A DNA stretch of 64,000 bases from Lamellibrachia columna (lineage: Eukaryota; Annelida; Polychaeta; Sabellida; Siboglinidae), in contig OY759267.1 in NCBI GenBank assembly GCA_963662155.1, forward strand, positions 12,523,623 through 12,587,622, read 5' to 3'. The position numbers and the translations under genes were made by a program. Under the pieces are notes generated by a model. That model saw only the letters and a list, made by a program, of their open reading frames with translations. It did no database searches and was not told where the DNA came from. This document shows positions 45,862 through 58,596 of the stretch, in pieces. Within the stretch, counting starts at the first letter, position 1. Every line of letters begins with the position of its first letter.

Positions 45862-47545
45862 TTAATAATAATAAAAAACAATAATAAATTTCTTATATAG
45901 TGCCCTATCCAAATAATTATTCTGGGTGCTGTACAATCCTGTATACTTTTTAAATAAAATCATACACATTTTCAATACTAATGTTCATAAATCTGCAATT
46001 ATTGCTAGTAAATATAATAAAATATATTGTCTAAGTAAAATAGTTAAAACTAATAAAAACAAAAGTATAACAAGTACATGCATAATATATAAATAGATAA
46101 ACTGATAAATAGGTAAATAGATAAATTAAAAAAAATTATAAATAGTTAATACAGGCTGTATAATGAATTAATTAAACCCAAAATAATTTTGAAAAAGGTG
46201 TGTTTTTCGAGCCGCCTTGAACTGCCCAACACTCATATGTTGGCATACTGGTTGGTTGTTTAAGGAGTAGCTTGTCGGATGAGCATAGAGAGCGAGTCGG
46301 GCAATAAGGAGAGAGAAGGGCAGATAGGTATAGAGGTGTGAGTCCGTGAAGGCTTTTGAAAGTGAGAAGCAGTGTCTTGAAAGTGATGCAGCATTTTATT
46401 GGAAGCCAGTGCAACTCCAAGAGCATGGTTGTGACATGGTAGCGTTTCGATCGAATCATGACACAGGCATTTTGTACTCGCTGAAGTTTACCAATTAAAG
46501 TCGCTGATGCAGCAGTCAATGCGCGAGATGACTAGTGCATGTACAAGTTGTTTCATGTGCTCATGGCTTAAATAACAATGAATGCGTCCAATGCTGCACT
46601 GGTGTTAGTATGCAGCCCAAGAAATGTTTGTCACGTGTCGTTCAAGGGACATGGTGCAGTTGAAGGTTACTCTCAGGTTTCTGGCGTGCATTGTTGGCAA
46701 TATGCGAGCGTTGCCAACCATTACACAATCAGGAAGAACTTGCTGGTTTGTTGACTTTGGGTGAATGATGAGGAACGAGGAACTCTGTCTTGTCATCATT
46801 AAGTTTCAGCATGTTGATCTTCATCCATTGATAAATACTGGCGACGCAAGGTTCCATCTTTGCGATGGTAGTTTCAGGTGATGCATCATCAGTCAGGCTG
46901 AATTGTGCAGCATTCGATTGTGTCGAATGCTGCACTTAGATCATTGTTGCAGCAGCACCACACCTTGGTGTTTGTCAATGCACCGGATTACATAGTTGTG
47001 CACATGCAGGAGTGCTGTCTCAGTGCTACAGTTCTCTTGGTAGGCTGATTGTAACGGCATGTGCAAGTTGTTTTTGCGCATATGTGCAATCAACCGGTTT
47101 GCCACAATCCTCTCGACTAGCTTCAATAAAAAGCACAAATTGAAAACAGGTCGATAGCTTTTAAAGGTTTCAATATCAAGGTATGTTTTTTTCAAGATGG
47201 GTGTGATGATAGCTGCTTTCATTTCGTCAGGCATTCCTTGTTGATGATGGTCGTGATAGTTGTTGTCAACACATTTAAGTGCTTTTTTACCAACTCTGAA
47301 GGCATAGGATCAAGTTTGTAAGTTTTTGATGATGACTTGCTTAGTAGGTGCACAGTCTTGTCTAGTGTGATTTACTCGAAAGTAGTGAGATGGCATTCTG
47401 TGGCAGGGTGGTCTGTGCTCACAGGTTCGGTACTCGTAATATGGGGATGTGGCTCTTGTAGCTTGGTGGGAATAAACTCGATTTTATCATCAAAGTAGTG
47501 TGCGAAATCATTGGTGAGCAATTCAGCGCACTCGTAGGTTAGTAG
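45862..47545 (-). mobile_element. L2-like LINE, 3' piece (middle element of the nest)
   Basis: On the - strand: ECAELLTNDFAHYFDDKIE (47530), KTYKLDPMPSELVKKHLNVL (47310), DEMKAAIITPILKK (47225), SYRPVFNLCFLLKLVERIVA (47150) and STETALLHVHNY, typical L2 reverse transcriptase. The block with the catalytic YADD has been lost at about 46940. Then come INMLKLNDDKTEFLV (46830), VQNACVMIRSKRYH, LLELHWLPIKCCITFKTLLL (46420), and a 3' tail GGGCACTATATAAGAAATTT (45900). Confidence 0.85.
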
Positions 47546-49450
47546 ATAAGATAAGATAATTCTTTATTGTCTCAACAATGAAATTGAGAAATTTGTCTCG
47601 GGTAAGAACAGACATGACTGCAATATATACATAAAACCATTCTATAAAAGCGGCAGATAAGTAGACAGTGAAACAGATTAATAATAATAGTAATAATAAT
47701 AAATAATAAATACACAAATAAATAAATGAATAGACATTATATACATTGCATACACTTTATTTGTTATGCTAGGAACAACAAGTGACACTTGCAGCAGGCA
47801 TCATGAGTTAAGTTGTTTAATGGACAGTGGCACAAATGAGTATGTGTATCTATTAAGCCTGGACGGAGAAGTTCTATAGTGTCTGCCAGATGGCAGGAGC
47901 TGAAATTCATTATGTAAAACATGTTTGGTATCATAAATAATCTTGACTGACTGTCTTCTTAATGTCTATTAAAAAATCTCCTGAATGGAGATCATGGGAG
48001 ATGTGAAACCTGTTATTTTCATGGCAGTTCTCATCAAATGAGAAAGCTGTGATTTCTTTATTGTCTCAACAATGAAATTGAGAAATTGCCAAGCCAAGCA
48101 GTAACCCCATAGCGCAGTATGCTTTCAATAATGGAGCGATAAAAAAGAACAAGTATTTTTTCATCAACACCAAAAGCTCTCAATCTTCGAAGAAAATACA
48201 ACCGCTGGTGGACTTTGGAGCACACACTGTGAACACGGACATTCCAGCTAAGTTTGTTATCAAGATGGACACCTAGGTATTTGTACTGACTGATCTGGGC
48301 AATTTCTTCACCATGGATAACAACAGGCACGTGATCGGCAGCAATACATTTAGCATCAAAAATCATATCTTGAGTCTTACTAACATTGAGTTTGAGGTGG
48401 TTGTTGTCACACCAATGTACAAAGCTTTCAATTTCAGAAGTGTACATAGTGATGTCAGAATAGCATGTAAGAGACTAAGAATAGCCGAGTCATTAGAAAA
48501 TTTGATTATGTAGTTGTTAGTACTGCTGCTGGTACAGTCATTTGTATACAGAATGTACAAAGTCGGCGAACTGACACAACCTTGGGGTGCACCGGTATTT
48601 GTTACCACAGTCTGGGAAGAGTCTGATTTACTTTAACAAGCTTCACTCTGTCTGTTAGAAAAGAATGATACCACTTGATGATATATGGATTGACATTCAT
48701 TTGTTTCAGCTTAGTGAGCAGGATGTGAGGTTGGATAAGTTTGAACACCAAGCTAGTCTATAAACTGTAGTCTAGCAAAAGCCTTGGGCTTGTCTAAATG
48801 TTTCAAAATTAAATGGACAACAGTGTTGACAGCATCATATGTTCCTCTCCCCTGCCTGTAGGCATATTGGAATGGGTCAAGATAGTCCTGAACGTCTAAC
48901 CACAGTTTACAAACCACTATGTGTTCCAAACATTTCATGACAGTTGATGTAAGTGCAACAGGTCTGTAATCATTGTTTTCTTTTGGGCAAGTTTTCTTTG
49001 GTACAGGAATAATATATGAGGTTTTCCAGAATATTGGTACCCTGTGGCTATCGACCGAAAATTTGAATATGGGGCACCAAACCGGTGCCAGCTCTTCAGC
49101 AAATGTTTTCAATAAAAAAGCTGAAATGCTATCAGGACCAGTTGATTTTCTACTACATACATGTAGGAAGACTTTGGTAACAATGTCTACATCAATTTCA
49201 AGCTTATCGGCATTACTAACAAACACATCACTGAGCACAGAATCACATCTACTGGAAGAGTCCTGAGTATCAAAATGTCTGTAAACATCATTCATTTCAA
49301 AAGCCTGTTCATTTGTAGTGTGTATTGGTTTCCTAGTACAGTTCATGTTTATGGCTGACTTCAATGTATCCCATAATGTTTTATTGTTCATGCAATTGAA
49401 ATGTTTCTCTATTTTGTCTTTGTAGTGTCTTTTTTTCCTCTCAGTTTGGT
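47545..49450 (-). mobile_element. Rex1-like LINE (inner element of the nest)
   Basis: On the - strand: KTLWDTLKSAINMNC (49370), STGPDSISAFLLKTFAEELA, FWKTSYIIPVPKK, NDYRPVALTSTVMKCLEHIV (48960), DPFQYAYRQGRGTYDAVNT, then after a frame change NTGAPQGCVSSPTLYILYTN and IIKFSNDSAIL (FSND where YADD is expected, 48510). Next are VHWCDNNHLKLNVSKTQDMI, QYKYLGVHLDNKLSWN and FLRRLRAFGVDEKILVLFYR (48150). The tail TTGTTGAGACAATAAAGAA with TATCTTATC repeats is at 47550-47575; a second copy of the first part is at 48050-48075, so a second truncated copy probably occupies 47545-48045. Confidence 0.83.
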
Positions 49451-50695
49451 GTTAAGTTCCTTTTGCACCCATTTGACCTAGTGTTGTTGTATAATGCAGT
49501 AACTTGTTTGCGATGTTGTAGAATTGTGCTTGGTTCTGCACATCGGAGAGCTTTTCCTTGTAGGGTTCCTCTTTGTTTCACTGCTCATGTTGTTGACTTT
49601 GTTTCTCTGATTTACGAATATTTCTCTGTGCACTGATAACCATGTTTTCCTCTATTGGTGTCGCTTGCGTTTGGCTTTCGCAACTTTTATATCGACGTTG
49701 TACCATGGCATGTCATTCTTCATGGTGATGGCGAGCTCTCTAGCAGAAGCATGCTGGTTAAGAATCGCCAGCAGTGTATTGTTGTAACACAAAAATGCTT
49801 CTGCTGCCGACTGACTGGCTTGCTCTAGCAGACCAGAGCAAGTAATGTCCTGGCAGAATTTCTGATTGATGACTTTCCATTTTCACACAGTTAGTGTTCG
49901 TTTGATGGACCTGCAGTTGTAAAAGAAATCGTGAACATGACAGCGGAGTGGTCAGAGTTTATAGATTCATCGCAGGAGCTATAAAACACAGGCAGTTCGT
50001 CACATCGTGTTATGATTACGTCAAGTAGGTCCAGTAGAAAGTAGGTCCAGTATTAATTTAGTGTGTGCAGTGGTAGGATTGTCAAAGTGAAAGTTAAGAT
50101 CCCCGACGAGCACCAACTGTACAGATGAAAGTGTGAGATCATCTAGAAGATCAACAAATTCTTTCAGAAACACACAAACATTTGGTGATTTAGTTTTTGG
50201 CGGAGGTCAATAAACAGTCACAAGTCGCAAATGATTGAGGCCGACTTTGATTAGACAGTTTAGGTATTCCAGTGATGGTTAGCTGCTTCATGACAGTCAG
50301 TGCTATTGTTTCCCCGACGATAACAGCGACTCCTCCGCCTTGTGCTCGTGGTACATGTTTTATCGCATATCCAGATAGCACAAAATCTTTTACGGCAATA
50401 TGTGATGGTTTAAACGTTTCAGTGAATGTGCATATGTCTAATTTGTTTTCTGTTATGTGGTCCTGGATTTGTTGGTATTTGTCGAGTTCGCACGCGGAGC
50501 AGGTATTGAGAACAGCAACTCTAAGCAAATTCGTCGTGTGATTTTGTTCCAGCTTGCCATGTTTCAGCAAATACCCAATTGTTTCAGGTCGTTGTACACA
50601 GCCTTGGGCATGATTGATTTTGAAGTATGCAGACACAGTTGGTGCAGTTGGTAGCTTGTGTATATCATCGCCATGATGGCAGTCACAGATCAGTA
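49450..50695 (-). mobile_element. L2-like LINE, 5' piece (middle element of the nest)
   Basis: On the - strand: LLRVAVLNTCSACELDKYQQ (50520), LDICTFTETF (50430), HVPRAQGGGVAVIVGE (50340), then endonuclease pieces and the linker AKAKRKRH (49670). The piece stops at about 49450 where the Rex1-like element begins; the reading resumes at 47540 with the next L2 block. Confidence 0.82.
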
Positions 50696-51390
50696 GTTCT
50701 CCTTTGTGAAAAGAGAGATTAAAGATGAATTGTAAAATTGGTGCTATTTCACCAGAATAGTCCTTTAGGATTCTGACAGGGATTCGATCTGAACCAGGTG
50801 CTTTATTTACTCGTAAGTTATCTAAAAGATTCTGAATTCCTTTACAAAAAAATTAATAACTGGCATGGATTTCAAGGACTATCTTCCATCGAGGGCATAT
50901 TCTCTAGATCTTCTTTTGTAAAAATTTATTGAAATTGGTGGTTGAGTGCCTCTGCTTTCCCTACCTGGTCAGTTCTGCTAGTGTCATTGTACTGTAGTGG
51001 GGAGATGCCAACCTGGTCTCGTAGATTCTTAATGTAAGACCAGAATCGTTTTGATTTCTCATTTACTGTAGTGTCTAATAAATTCTTAATGTAGTCATCA
51101 TGGGTATCTACTAAGAATTGCTTTATTTGGTTTCTGACCTCCCTATACTTTGTCCAGTGTTCTTGTTTTTGAGTTTTTCTAGCTCGGTCATACAGTTGCA
51201 TATGTTCCCTCATTTTCCTCTTTATGGTTCTACTGATCCAGGGAAGTTGAGCTCTGCCAGACAGGCGTTTTTGTGGAATATGTCTGTCTATGGATGCAAG
51301 TAATGCATCCCTAAACATCTTCCAAGCCAACTCTACTGTGGTTGTTCTTGGATCTAGCTTTTAGAATTCAGTTGCCAATTTAGAAAGATC
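50696..51390 (-). mobile_element. Jockey-like LINE, 5' piece (outer element of the nest)
   Basis: On the - strand: IDRHIPQKRLSGRAQLPWIS (51280), RARKTQKQEHWTKYREVRNQ, LLDTTVNEKSKRFWSYIKNL (51050), GISPLQYNDTSRTDQVGKAE, and the start of the reverse transcriptase with LRVNKAPGSDRIPVRILKDY (50770) and SGEIAPILQFIFN. It joins in style to the 3' half at 44995-45860; roughly 130 codons between the two are missing. Confidence 0.8.
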
Positions 51391-51393
51391 TGC

Positions 51394-51595
51394 CTTTATG
51401 CTATTTGTATCACCTTTTGTAAAAAGATATGCCTTTATGCTATTTGTATCACCTTTTGTAAAAAGATATGCCTTTATGCTATTTTGTATCACCTTTTGTA
51501 AAAAGATATGCCTTTATGCTATTTGTATCACCTTTTGTAAAAAGATATGCCTTTATGCTATTTGTATCACCTTTTGTAAAAAGATATGCCATTCT
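51394..51595 (+). repeat. 39-bp minisatellite at a LINE 5' edge
   Basis: Five almost identical copies of a unit with GATATGCCTTTATGCTATTT and GTATCACCTTTTGTAAAAA. It abuts the outermost LINE piece of the nest. The unit length is divisible by three, so it is open across, but nothing suggests it is coding. Confidence 0.95.
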
Positions 51596-51599
51596 AGGT

Positions 51600-52475
51600 T
51601 TCTTTGTTTTAGTTTAGTATTTATGTCAGCAAGAACACCACTGGTGTGATATTATGAATTGTAGTTGTAAATGGTTATGTTTTAGTAACTCTTAGTGCAT
51701 AGGCCCAAAACCATGATATCTTAATAACATTGCTAATAAAGTTCCGTACGTAGAACACGCGTGCATGCACGCACGCACGCACACACATAATGTATATAGG
51801 GCTATCCATAAAGTATGTCATACTATTTTTTTACTTTTTTAGACCCCCACCCCCTTGTCATGCTTCGTAATGCTGGCCTGTACCCCCCGCTAAAACTATG
51901 TTTGTTTTAAGAAAGACCCTCATCTATTATACATACATATATTTTTATATTCGTTGCATGTCTATATTGAATTATTTATATGTAGTTCATAGGTAGAATG
52001 TACTGTAGGTGTGCCTGCATTCTTTTTCCTTTGGAATTAAGTAGAAATATACCCCAAAATTGGGCATAGCAATCAATGCTATCAGTCTGATATCAACATC
52101 TAGACGAACAAAAAACTGTTTAATAACAAACATAGCAATCACCAAGTCACCAAGACACCAAAACACCAAGACCGTAGACCAGGTATAAACCCCCATTTTC
52201 AAGACATGTTTTTTATGACCTTATATAATAACAATTTGAAATCTAGTTGTTTGTCACTTGGCAACTGCTTCGTGTTGGACAGGGAGTGTCTGGTCTGGAA
52301 GTGTTACCAATGAGCTGAAAAACTGTAGGTAGGGATAAATATTTCTTCAATACATTACAAATCATACCAAACGATATGGAAATTGGTATCTATGGAAAGG
52401 TATTTAAATTTTCTATGCAAATATCATCACATTATGTATACATTTTCCATGACTTCACGATTACGTCATAATTAA
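51600..52475. other. Intron 9 sequence without recognised features
   Basis: Contains a short CGCACACGCA-type microsatellite (51760-51785) and otherwise AT-rich sequence; no coding evidence. Confidence 0.6.
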
Positions 52476-52479
52476 CTTA

Positions 52480-54720
52480 TAATAATTGGAAGCCAGGAAC
52501 CATATTACGTTGGGTATATGTGGAAAGGCATATGTCAAAATCGATGAGTTCTTCAAGTATTTTGACGACATATTCAAGTCTCACTTCGTATACGATGGTC
52601 TTCATCATCAATGAATAGAACACGAAGGCTGGCACATGCAAGTACAGTGAATGATGAACCGGAAGCCACAGATGGAGATGTACAAATATGACGGGTGAAT
52701 TATTGATCCACTTCTGCAAAACATTCAACTTGTTTCCATGCAACACAGCATTCCAACATGCCGCACGACACAAAACCACATGGACCAGACATCAAATAGA
52801 CATGACCTCTGGTAGAGTCATCCCAATCTACAACTAGATCGACTATGTCTTCTGTAAACAGATCCACCGGCAACTGCTGACAGACGCTTGATCGTACAAT
52901 GGAGGACAGACTACCAGTAATCAGGTGGAAAATCGAAACGAGAGATTTGCTGTTGAGCGTCTTAGCAGTCTGGACAATGTGCGCGAAGCATATCGGGAAT
53001 CAGTCTCCAATAATCTCGCTTGACTAGATAAGTCCTCTCCAAAGATGACATGGGATTTGGTAGCCAAGATACTCAAGACGGCGGCGAAAAAGAATATCAG
53101 CCTCCAACCAAAATAAGTTACGAACAAAGAAATTTTCTACCCAGTCATCGAATCCATATCCAGAGAGCAGACATATTTGCGGCTGCAAATTGAGAATATG
53201 AATGACGAGATGACACGTGAGGAGCTACGGAAAAGATGCAGCAAGATTCTGCAAGAAACGTGCAAGAGATCTCTGGAAAGCGCATTGTCGTATCTGGACG
53301 AACGTGCCAAAGAGATAGAACGCTTACATGATGACCTGCATAATGTCCAAAGCCGTTCACCTGCTACAACGTCGACAACTCTCTAAGTTGACGATGCACG
53401 ACATCATTGCGGACAAACACAAAGTTTCGTCAATCATAGCGAAACACTTCAAAAACCAATTCCAAGATTTGCACAGGGGTACTGATAACACTGCAGAAAC
53501 CGGCAAACCGCTTGGCCCTCTAAAGAGCCTAAGACCAATAGTGCTGCTGACAACTCTATGAAAGACATTATATCTCATCACATTGCATCAGATCTCCGAC
53601 AAGGTGAATGACTTCCTTTCGCCATCCCAAAGCGGATTTTGACATGGACGGTCAACAGTAGATGTGGTATGGGGACATCGATGACTCGCCGCGAAATAAA
53701 ATCCTAGACGTTTCGCATTCGTTCCTCGACATAGACAATGTCCGAATCATATGGCTTCTACTGTCAGAGATGAAAGTCACCATCAGGATTAACGATGCCA
53801 TGTCTACCCCTTTAAACAAGGGGACTCGCTGTCGCCGGTACTCTTCATTGTGTACCTCGAAGCAGCTGCAGATGCGCAGATGTCTTCCAAGCCGACTACC
53901 AGCCGGCCACAACTTACCCAGTGAGGCAGTATATGCAGGCGACGCCGACTTTATCTCAACTGACCATGACTACCTGAGCAAAGTCAATGCAATCGCACCA
54001 ACAGCACTGGGAGATTGGCTTCTGTACGTCAACGTCAACAAAACAGCGCATATAATCATCAGCCGTGAAACCGATTGTGATGCGAAGAATGGAGGACGAC
54101 CAAGAAACTTGGATCCCTGCTTGGAGACGTTGAGAACCTGTCTCGCCGAATCTCGCAGAAAAATGCTTGCGGTCACTGCTTTCCATTCCATGTGGTATCT
54201 TTGGCTGCGAAGACAACACGTCAGCGAGCAACTCCGACTGCGTTTGAATAATGCATTTGTGCGTCCAGTGTTACTGTACAATGCGGGTGCGTGGGGCCTG
54301 ACAGGGCCGGAAACAGAAAAACTAGATGAAACAACTTCGATGACTCATCGAGATTCACTGGCCACAGAGGTTAAGCAACGTGAAGTTGTATGAACAGTGT
54401 CGATGCCGTCAAATAAGCACAGATGTGATGGACACATGATGGCGCCTCTTTTGCCACATCCTACGCTTGGACGAGAAGATGCCCGCAAACCAAGCAATGT
54501 CAGCATATGGTCTGCGGCAGAGGTACCAGTTTTCCAGTAGCTGAAAACACCTCCTCAGCCAGAACAAGGTGTAGCACTATGGCCATCATGACATTCTCTA
54601 ACAGAGACGACGCGTTCTTGATGTCCTTTCCATGAAGTACAGCCGCGTTTGCAAGTCGTTTCACGGTTTAGAAGATATTCCGAGTACCTCCTTCATCATG
54701 CCAATTGTGTAGTAACAAGT
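52480..54720 (+). mobile_element. Strongly decayed LINE, complete outline
   Basis: The + strand can be followed in broken frames: endonuclease end (GPDIK, 52780); linker ERFAVERLSSLDNVREAYRE (52940) and SSPKMTWDLVAKIL (53030); a Glu/Arg-rich region (53180-53390); reverse-transcriptase traces (KEPKTNSAADN, LPFAIPKRILTWTVNSRCG); a 243-codon frame at 53662-54393 with LYNAGAWGLTGPETEKLDE; and the tail TDVMDT-WRLFCHILRLDEKMPA (54430), the WxxFGHxLR ending common in RTE-related and similar LINEs. Somewhat GC-richer than its surroundings. Clade not assigned. Confidence 0.65.
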
Positions 54721-56200
54721 AAGAGCTTACTTGCGTCCGGTCATCGCTTTTCTTATTTCGAACAAGAGTCGAAGTTGCATCGTCGGTAACATCATTACAA
54801 GTTTCTAGTTCTGATCTCTTCATAGCTTTGTATCCTCTCCATTTTTTTGCGCTGGCATCTTAGTTCTAGTGGTGTTTTCTCAACTCGTCATTCTTGTCTC
54901 TTAATTTTTTCCAGTGTCATACGTACTGGATCAGCTTTTAATTAATCTCGCCAGTTTCGCTGTCTTTTCACATCAGTCATTGTTATGGTTCCCTAAAAGC
55001 AAGGTGTAACATACAGTTAGGTCCTATTTATATAATATATGTATAGCTTAGATTTGGTAAGTTAGTAATGTTTTATTATTATTGATCGATATATCCATCC
55101 ACATCATCATAAAAATATCACACATGACGACATGAAACATTCCATGTCGTCATTAAACCCACGGTGACAACATGGAATGTGACTACATGGAAAATGTTAC
55201 ACGAGAAAGTGTCTTAAGCAAATCTAACCTTTATCATCGCCTGAGTGCAACTTTTAAACTGCTATGTGCACACATTTTCGCGTGGGAAAACAAAGTGTTA
55301 ATATATCTTAATAAAGTATTATATTTTATTGCCATGACGACAAGGTGAACCATAGTAAAACTTACGTCATCGAGGTGCAACTTGTTAGCAGTTGTTTCAG
55401 TGTAGCCATCTATTGACGTATTTATCGAGTATTTATGCAGATACATGACACGCATTTTTGACATTACACAAAGTGATTCTCCATGAAAGTCATGACATGG
55501 AAAAATATCAGAACACATATTTAAACGTGTTGGTGTTAGTGTGTATCTGAAGGTTATGGTGTTGTTATATTTATATATATATATATATATGCATATATAT
55601 ATGTGTGTATATATATATATACACACACACACATATGTGTGTGTATATATAATTATATATATATATATATATGTGACAATAATGTCGGAGTAAAGGACAT
55701 TACAATTATGTTATCATTTGATAGAATGTTAGATATAGTTGAGATATAATTGTGCACATTAAAGCAATATTATGTTTGTGAAGATTAAGTTAAACTGCAA
55801 TTTACATAAAAAATTTACACCAAAATGGGACATTCTAAAATGCACACAATGGAATACCGAAATTTTTATGATTTTTGTTATTCTGGCATTATTATAAGTT
55901 TCGCCGCCATCAACTAACCAGCAGAGACCAGCCGTCAAATACCAATTGCTTGGTGAGTCACTCTGCAAAGGTGCCATATTTCACACGCCTTAAATTCAGT
56001 TAAAAGTTGGGAACTATGTTCTATGTTCTAAATCATTGCAGTCGGTTGTCATTCAGTTTTCAACCAAGTTTATTCTCTAATACCATACAGTGGTGTATGA
56101 GATACACTACCCTGAGTACTTGCAAGTTCTCATAAAAAATTTAAATAATAACAACAGTCAATGTTAGTTAAACTTAACAGTTATGATTTTGATCAATTTA
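54721..56200. other. Intron 9 sequence with hairpin and microsatellite
   Basis: Holds an 11-bp inverted repeat (ATGACGACATG at 55124, complement at 55143, 8-nt loop), mixed TA/TG microsatellites at 55570-55675 and AT-rich sequence. No coding evidence. Confidence 0.6.
55568..55675. repeat. Mixed (TA)n/(CA)n microsatellite
   Basis: Alternating TA, TG and CA tracts, locally self-complementary (ATATGTGTGTATA and TATACACACACACA). Confidence 0.9.
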
Positions 56201-56219
56201 CAAATTCTTATTAATAAAT

Positions 56220-58230
56220 TTAAACTATGAATATTAAAAAAACACAAAGAACTTGAAAGAATTAGGGTTATTAATAAAATATCTAGTCCGTAATCTATTT
56301 CTTTGGTCTCTTAAAGTGTTAGATGTAATTCATCCCCAATCTCTTTTCTATTACACAAGGTACAACACCATTGATTTCTATCAATGTTGAACCATCTGCC
56401 TGTTTCAGTGAGCAATTTTGTGTTACCCAGCCTACATTGAATAACAATAATTCTTAATCTCTCCGGTAACAATTTCAAGTATGGTTCAAACTTGAATACT
56501 TCTTTAAATATTCTATGGGTAATACATTTATCATTGCGTAATACATTTGATGACCGTGTTTGAATATATTCGTCACGAAGTCTGATTTTAAGACAATTAT
56601 TTAGCCATTTGTGATTGACGACATTAGGAAAGTGCCAAACGTTAGAAAGACCACTTTCATATAAAATGTTTTGAACCATTATATCGAAGGTGATTCATGC
56701 TCACTGCTATCATTTAAGTTGAGTAATAATTTGTACATTATCACTGATAACTTTTAATCTTTTCCTTGTGCTAGCTTAATCCAGAAATTAGCCATCCTTT
56801 GCTTAATTTGTATCACTAGTGGCAGTCTGCCTAGTTTGTCATATCATATCATATCATGTCGTATCATACATTTAGAAGTAGATTTGTTGACATGTAATAC
56901 CATTCTACAGAATTTCAAGTGAAGTTTTTCAGTGATGTCACAATTTTCATATCCCCATACTTCACAACCATATAACAAAATTGGTATAACAGTATGATCA
57001 AATAGTTGAAATATTACATCACTTGAAAGAAGTGATTGTCGAGACTTTTTAATCAAACTATACATAGCTTTTTGTGCATTGCCTTTGCTTAGCAAGAACA
57101 AACCTTCCATTATAATTCATGTTGACACCAAGATAAACATAGTCAAAACAAACATTGAGGTCTGTTCCATTAAAAGAGAATGTAAAAATTTTACAGGTTT
57201 TACCTTTAGAAAAGATTAAAACTTTAGTCTTAGTTGTATTGATTTTTAATTACCATAATTTACAATGAGATACTGCATTTAAGCAATCCTGAAGTTCAGT
57301 GGGTGACTCCGCCATTATGATAGTATCATCAGCATACAATAACAGATATAACTTTAGGAAAACATATATCATTAGTTTGAAGTTTGTCATTAATGACATC
57401 AGAAACCAGTCATTAAAAGATTTCTAACAAAATCTTTCATGTCATTAAGAAAAATTGCAAATAACAATGGCGAGAGATTCTCCCCCTGCCTTACCCCTCG
57501 ATTGCATTCAAAGAAGTCAGACATACAACTGTCATTAATTTATTTATTATTAATAAAGTTGAATAACCTTTCCTAAATCCTGCTTGTTCTCCTATCACAT
57601 TCATGCTATCTAAGTACTCATTCAACCTGTTATTTAGTACAGCTGTAAATAGTTGCCAAGACACCTGAGGGTGGTTATTCTTCTGTATTTATTTGCATCT
57701 GCAACAGAACCTTTATTTTTTTTATAAATTAGCTTAATAAATACACATATCCATGACTAAAATTTTATTCTAAGACTAAATTGAACAATGTTGTAAATAC
57801 AGATAACATTTTAGGAGTGGAAGCTTTAAGAAATTCATTAATTATTAGATCAGAACTACATGCCTTGTTTATTTTAAACTGCGTGTAAGTTTTTGATACT
57901 TCTTCATCAGTAAATGGAGCATTTATGAAGTCATTATTAGCTGAACTAATTAGAGCATTAATGTTTACACAACCTTCATTATTAATTACATCATTACACT
58001 TCAAATTTTTAAGATTGCAAATTAACATTTTAAAGCTCATTTTTAACTGTAACTGAAGACCCTTTAATTAAATTCCAATAAGCCTTAGGATCTTTATTTA
58101 TAAAGCTCCTCAATTCATTTTAAGTTTTTCTTGTATTTTTTTAATTGCAAATTAAATTCTCTTATATTCTTTACATGCATATTTAAGTTGTAGGTTACTT
58201 AAATCTGAGTGAACATTCTTATGATATAAC
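56220..58230 (-). mobile_element. LINE remnant with C-terminal zinc-finger region
   Basis: On the - strand: NDFINAPFTDEEVSKTYTQF with NKACSSDLIINEFLKAS (57930-57830); a reverse-transcriptase stretch with KTKVLIFSKGKTCKIFTF (57210) and FDYVYLGVNMNY (57130); PILLYGCEVWGYENCDITEK (56980); NHKWLNNCLKIRLRDEYIQT (56600); RLRIIVIQCRLGNTKLLTET (56440); and a Cys-rich end CCTLCNRKEIGDELH (56340), the usual last domain of this LINE type. Many frameshifts; the catalytic block is not seen. Confidence 0.8.
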
Positions 58231-58507
58231 GTGCGCAGTGGAGAATGGAAATGGGGAATCGTAAGGTAAGGCTGGGGATCACTAAACTGGTGCGGAAGAA
58301 AACTGAGAAAATTGACCGACAATACGTTTCAAACATCTATAGTTTATTTTTATGGTATAGAAAACATGAATACACGTAAACTCAGCATATGAACCTGACA
58401 GTGGAGATGGGCAGCTTGATTTCGTCATCGCATGTGTCATTTCATACATGATAGCCACGTCATGGCATAAATAACCAATTCGGTCCGTATCACGAGCATA
58501 TCACCAG

Positions 58508-58596
58508 TCAGTTGGCCAGTGCAGTTGAGTTGTCTTCAGCATCAGCAGCTCTGTCATCGTAGATGATGTCTGCTAGGCCACCTTTCCTCATCACCG
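58508..58596 (-). CDS. Possible terminal exon of an unknown - strand gene or retrocopy
   Basis: After an acceptor-like CCATACTAG, an 89-bp - strand stretch encodes VMRKGGLADIIYDDRAADAE and DNSTALAN, then TGA. A poly(A) signal AATAAA follows 160 bp downstream (58348-58343). Upstream sequence in the same frame (58730-58650) also reads well (SSDGITVESFPVPALSS) but is broken by stops. It could be the last exon of a gene nested in the CEP89 intron, or a decayed retrocopy. I do not recognise the product. Confidence 0.2.
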
